Source: Bacteroidales bacterium (GTDB lineage: Bacteria > Bacteroidota > Bacteroidia > Bacteroidales > GCA-2748055). From it: 33,384 bases of DNA. Every line of letters starts with the position of its first letter. Positions within the stretch are counted from its first letter, which is position 1. Made by a program: the position numbers and the translations under genes. Of the stretch, positions 32,198-33,384 are shown piece by piece. Under the pieces are notes generated by a model. That model was not told where the DNA came from, did no database searches, and saw nothing but the letters and a program-made list of their open reading frames with translations. Location of the stretch: positions 1 through 33,384 of the forward strand of contig JAIOZM010000049.1 in the NCBI GenBank assembly GCA_021740585.1, written 5' to 3'.

Positions 32198-33384
32198 ATG
32201 AAATTATCGGCATTTAGAATTAGAAATTTCAGATCAATCATCGATACGAACTGGACTCGTCTGGCTCCCGATAATATTACGGCTTTGATTGGACAAAATG
32301 AATCTGGGAAGACATCGATTCTTGAGGCGCTGAATAGTTTCTCAACTCAGGTAATTACGGTGGATATGCTCCGGAGTGATCAGAGTTTACCCATTATTTC
32401 GGTTGAATTTCAACTGGATAAGAAAGAAAAGATAAAGTATGCCTTAATAGAAAATATACCGGCAACAATTGCCAGCCAAATCCAGAAATCTGGTGTTATT
32501 ACTTTAAACAGAGAGTGGAAGAATTTAAACGATTCCTATTTGTACTATGGTGATGAAGAGGTTCTACGTGAAGCAGATGAGAAGGAAAAGTCTGAAAATG
32601 AGATTGTTGACGAGTTGATTGCTAAGGCTGAAAAAATATTACTGGATACATCCCGATTGGTGGAGCTGGCATCTGATGACGATCAGAACAGAGGAAATTT
32701 GCAAAATGAGTTGAATCTGATGGAGAGCAGGATGGATGCTCTTGAAAGAATTCTTCAAAGGAAATGGAATGATAAAAAGAAGGGAGCCGCCAGAGAGGAA
32801 CTGGGCAACCTTCAAAAAGAACAATCGGTTCTGAAAACCCGTTTCGATAAAATTGATGCCAGCTATCAGAAAGCTCAGGAGAAGATAAGCAGTATGATTC
32901 ATAAGACAGATTATGCTGAGAAATTTATGAATTCATTGGAATCGTATTTAGAAAATGAAAAGAGTATTGCCAAACTAAAGGATCAGATTGCAGAATTAAA
33001 AGAGAATATTGAATTTGAAATAAGTGAAAAAGTAAGTAATCAGCTTAAGTCCTCCATGGCGAATGCTATCGATCAATTGAAAAGGGCGAAAAAAAATCAT
33101 CTGGAAATCAAATCGACTTATTTATTTGCCAAGGAATGTTTTGCCCTTACAACTTCAGGGACAGGAAACAATATTGAAAAAAGAGCTTTGGAAAGAGTGG
33201 AGAATCTGACTTCTGAATTGACGCTAAGACAGCTGGCAGAGGTTTTCATTGAAGATATTCCTGAGATACATTTATTTGAAGATTTCAGTTCTCTTTTGCC
33301 GAATCGTATCGATCTGGAAGATATTCTGGATATGAATACACGGGTTGAAGGATACAATGCAGCAAAGAATTTCTTAATAGTTAG
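32198..33384 (+). CDS. OLD/RecF-like AAA ATPase (partial, runs off window end)
   Basis: 395 complete codons from the ATG at 32198, open to the last base of the window, so the C-terminus is missing. The start MKLSAFRIRNFRSI and Walker A GQNESGKTS (G32, K38, T39) are those of the RecF/SbcC/OLD group of DNA-acting ATPases. From ~115 to ~335 the protein is highly charged and helical with probable coiled-coil segments (LQNELNLMESRMDALERIL; IAKLKDQIAELKENIEF). FEDFSSLLPNRIDLED near 367-382 belongs to the returning globular part. Walker B and any TOPRIM nuclease would lie beyond the window, so OLD-type nuclease versus plain ATPase cannot be decided. It starts 64 bases after the phosphatase gene and could be cotranscribed. 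Confidence 0.8.
   Translation, partial: MKLSAFRIRNFRSIIDTNWTRLAPDNITALIGQNESGKTSILEALNSFSTQVITVDMLRSDQSLPIISVEFQLDKKEKIKYALIENIPATIASQIQKSGVITLNREWKNLNDSYLYYGDEEVLREADEKEKSENEIVDELIAKAEKILLDTSRLVELASDDDQNRGNLQNELNLMESRMDALERILQRKWNDKKKGAAREELGNLQKEQSVLKTRFDKIDASYQKAQEKISSMIHKTDYAEKFMNSLESYLENEKSIAKLKDQIAELKENIEFEISEKVSNQLKSSMANAIDQLKRAKKNHLEIKSTYLFAKECFALTTSGTGNNIEKRALERVENLTSELTLRQLAEVFIEDIPEIHLFEDFSSLLPNRIDLEDILDMNTRVEGYNAAKNFLIV

Overview
The window looks like chromosomal DNA of a Bacteroidota bacterium, probably of the Bacteroidales/Marinilabiliales type. The DNA is AT-rich. Most start codons have no Shine-Dalgarno sequence. Several genes are preceded by the Bacteroidota -7 element TAnnTTTG, sometimes with a TTTG-like -33 element. 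The primary sigma factor has the short form typical of the phylum. There is an ECF sigma / FecR / STN-TonB receptor / DUF4249 locus. Most of the window is ordinary housekeeping and transport sequence; the accessory parts are a transposase end on the left, a pocket of small unknown proteins behind tRNA-Pro, and an ATPase cut off at the right edge.

Layout. 1-126: C-terminal end of an IS4-type transposase. 577-3904: DUF4251-like secreted protein, CDF metal exporter (minus), MscS channel and class I glutamine amidotransferase. 3974-10521: a cell-surface signalling and uptake locus (ECF sigma, FecR anti-sigma, STN-type TonB-dependent receptor, DUF4249 lipoprotein, then an unrecognised lipoprotein), with a start-less coding remnant between the last two genes. 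10757-11617: rpoD, with promoter, unusual Shine-Dalgarno and terminator. 11988-13637: acyl-CoA synthetase, convergent with uvrB and an upstream secreted EEP-family phosphodiesterase (minus). 17028-18422: class III adenylyl cyclase fused to an HD phosphohydrolase, convergent with an orphan membrane histidine kinase (18532-20004). 20111-23999: a divergent pair, a DUF5009 (heparan-acetyltransferase-like) membrane protein and a PA14-containing GH3 lipoprotein glycosidase. 24272-24345: tRNA-Pro(GGG) and its terminator. 24546-26380: three unknown envelope proteins. 26476-29278 (minus): DUF502, TerC and PiT-like membrane proteins. 29678-30874 (minus): secreted Ser/Thr/Arg-rich repeat protein with an OB-fold-like C-terminus. 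31351-32133: lone SpoIIE-type phosphatase domain. 32198-end: OLD/RecF-like ATPase, incomplete.

How parts work together. In the 3974-9025 locus, the receptor's periplasmic STN domain is expected to signal through FecR to free the ECF sigma factor, while DUF4249 is the expected surface partner of the receptor. The cyclase-HD protein keeps all six class III catalytic positions with adenine-type specificity residues and has an intact HD metal motif, so one polypeptide may both make and hydrolyse a nucleotide second messenger. It is the strongest candidate here for unusual biology. Several convergent or 3'-flanking spaces (13633-13813, 18423-18540, 24012-24113) carry related palindromic, REP-like repeats that run into the ends of neighbouring genes. 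No CRISPR array, rRNA, prophage or complete insertion sequence was seen.
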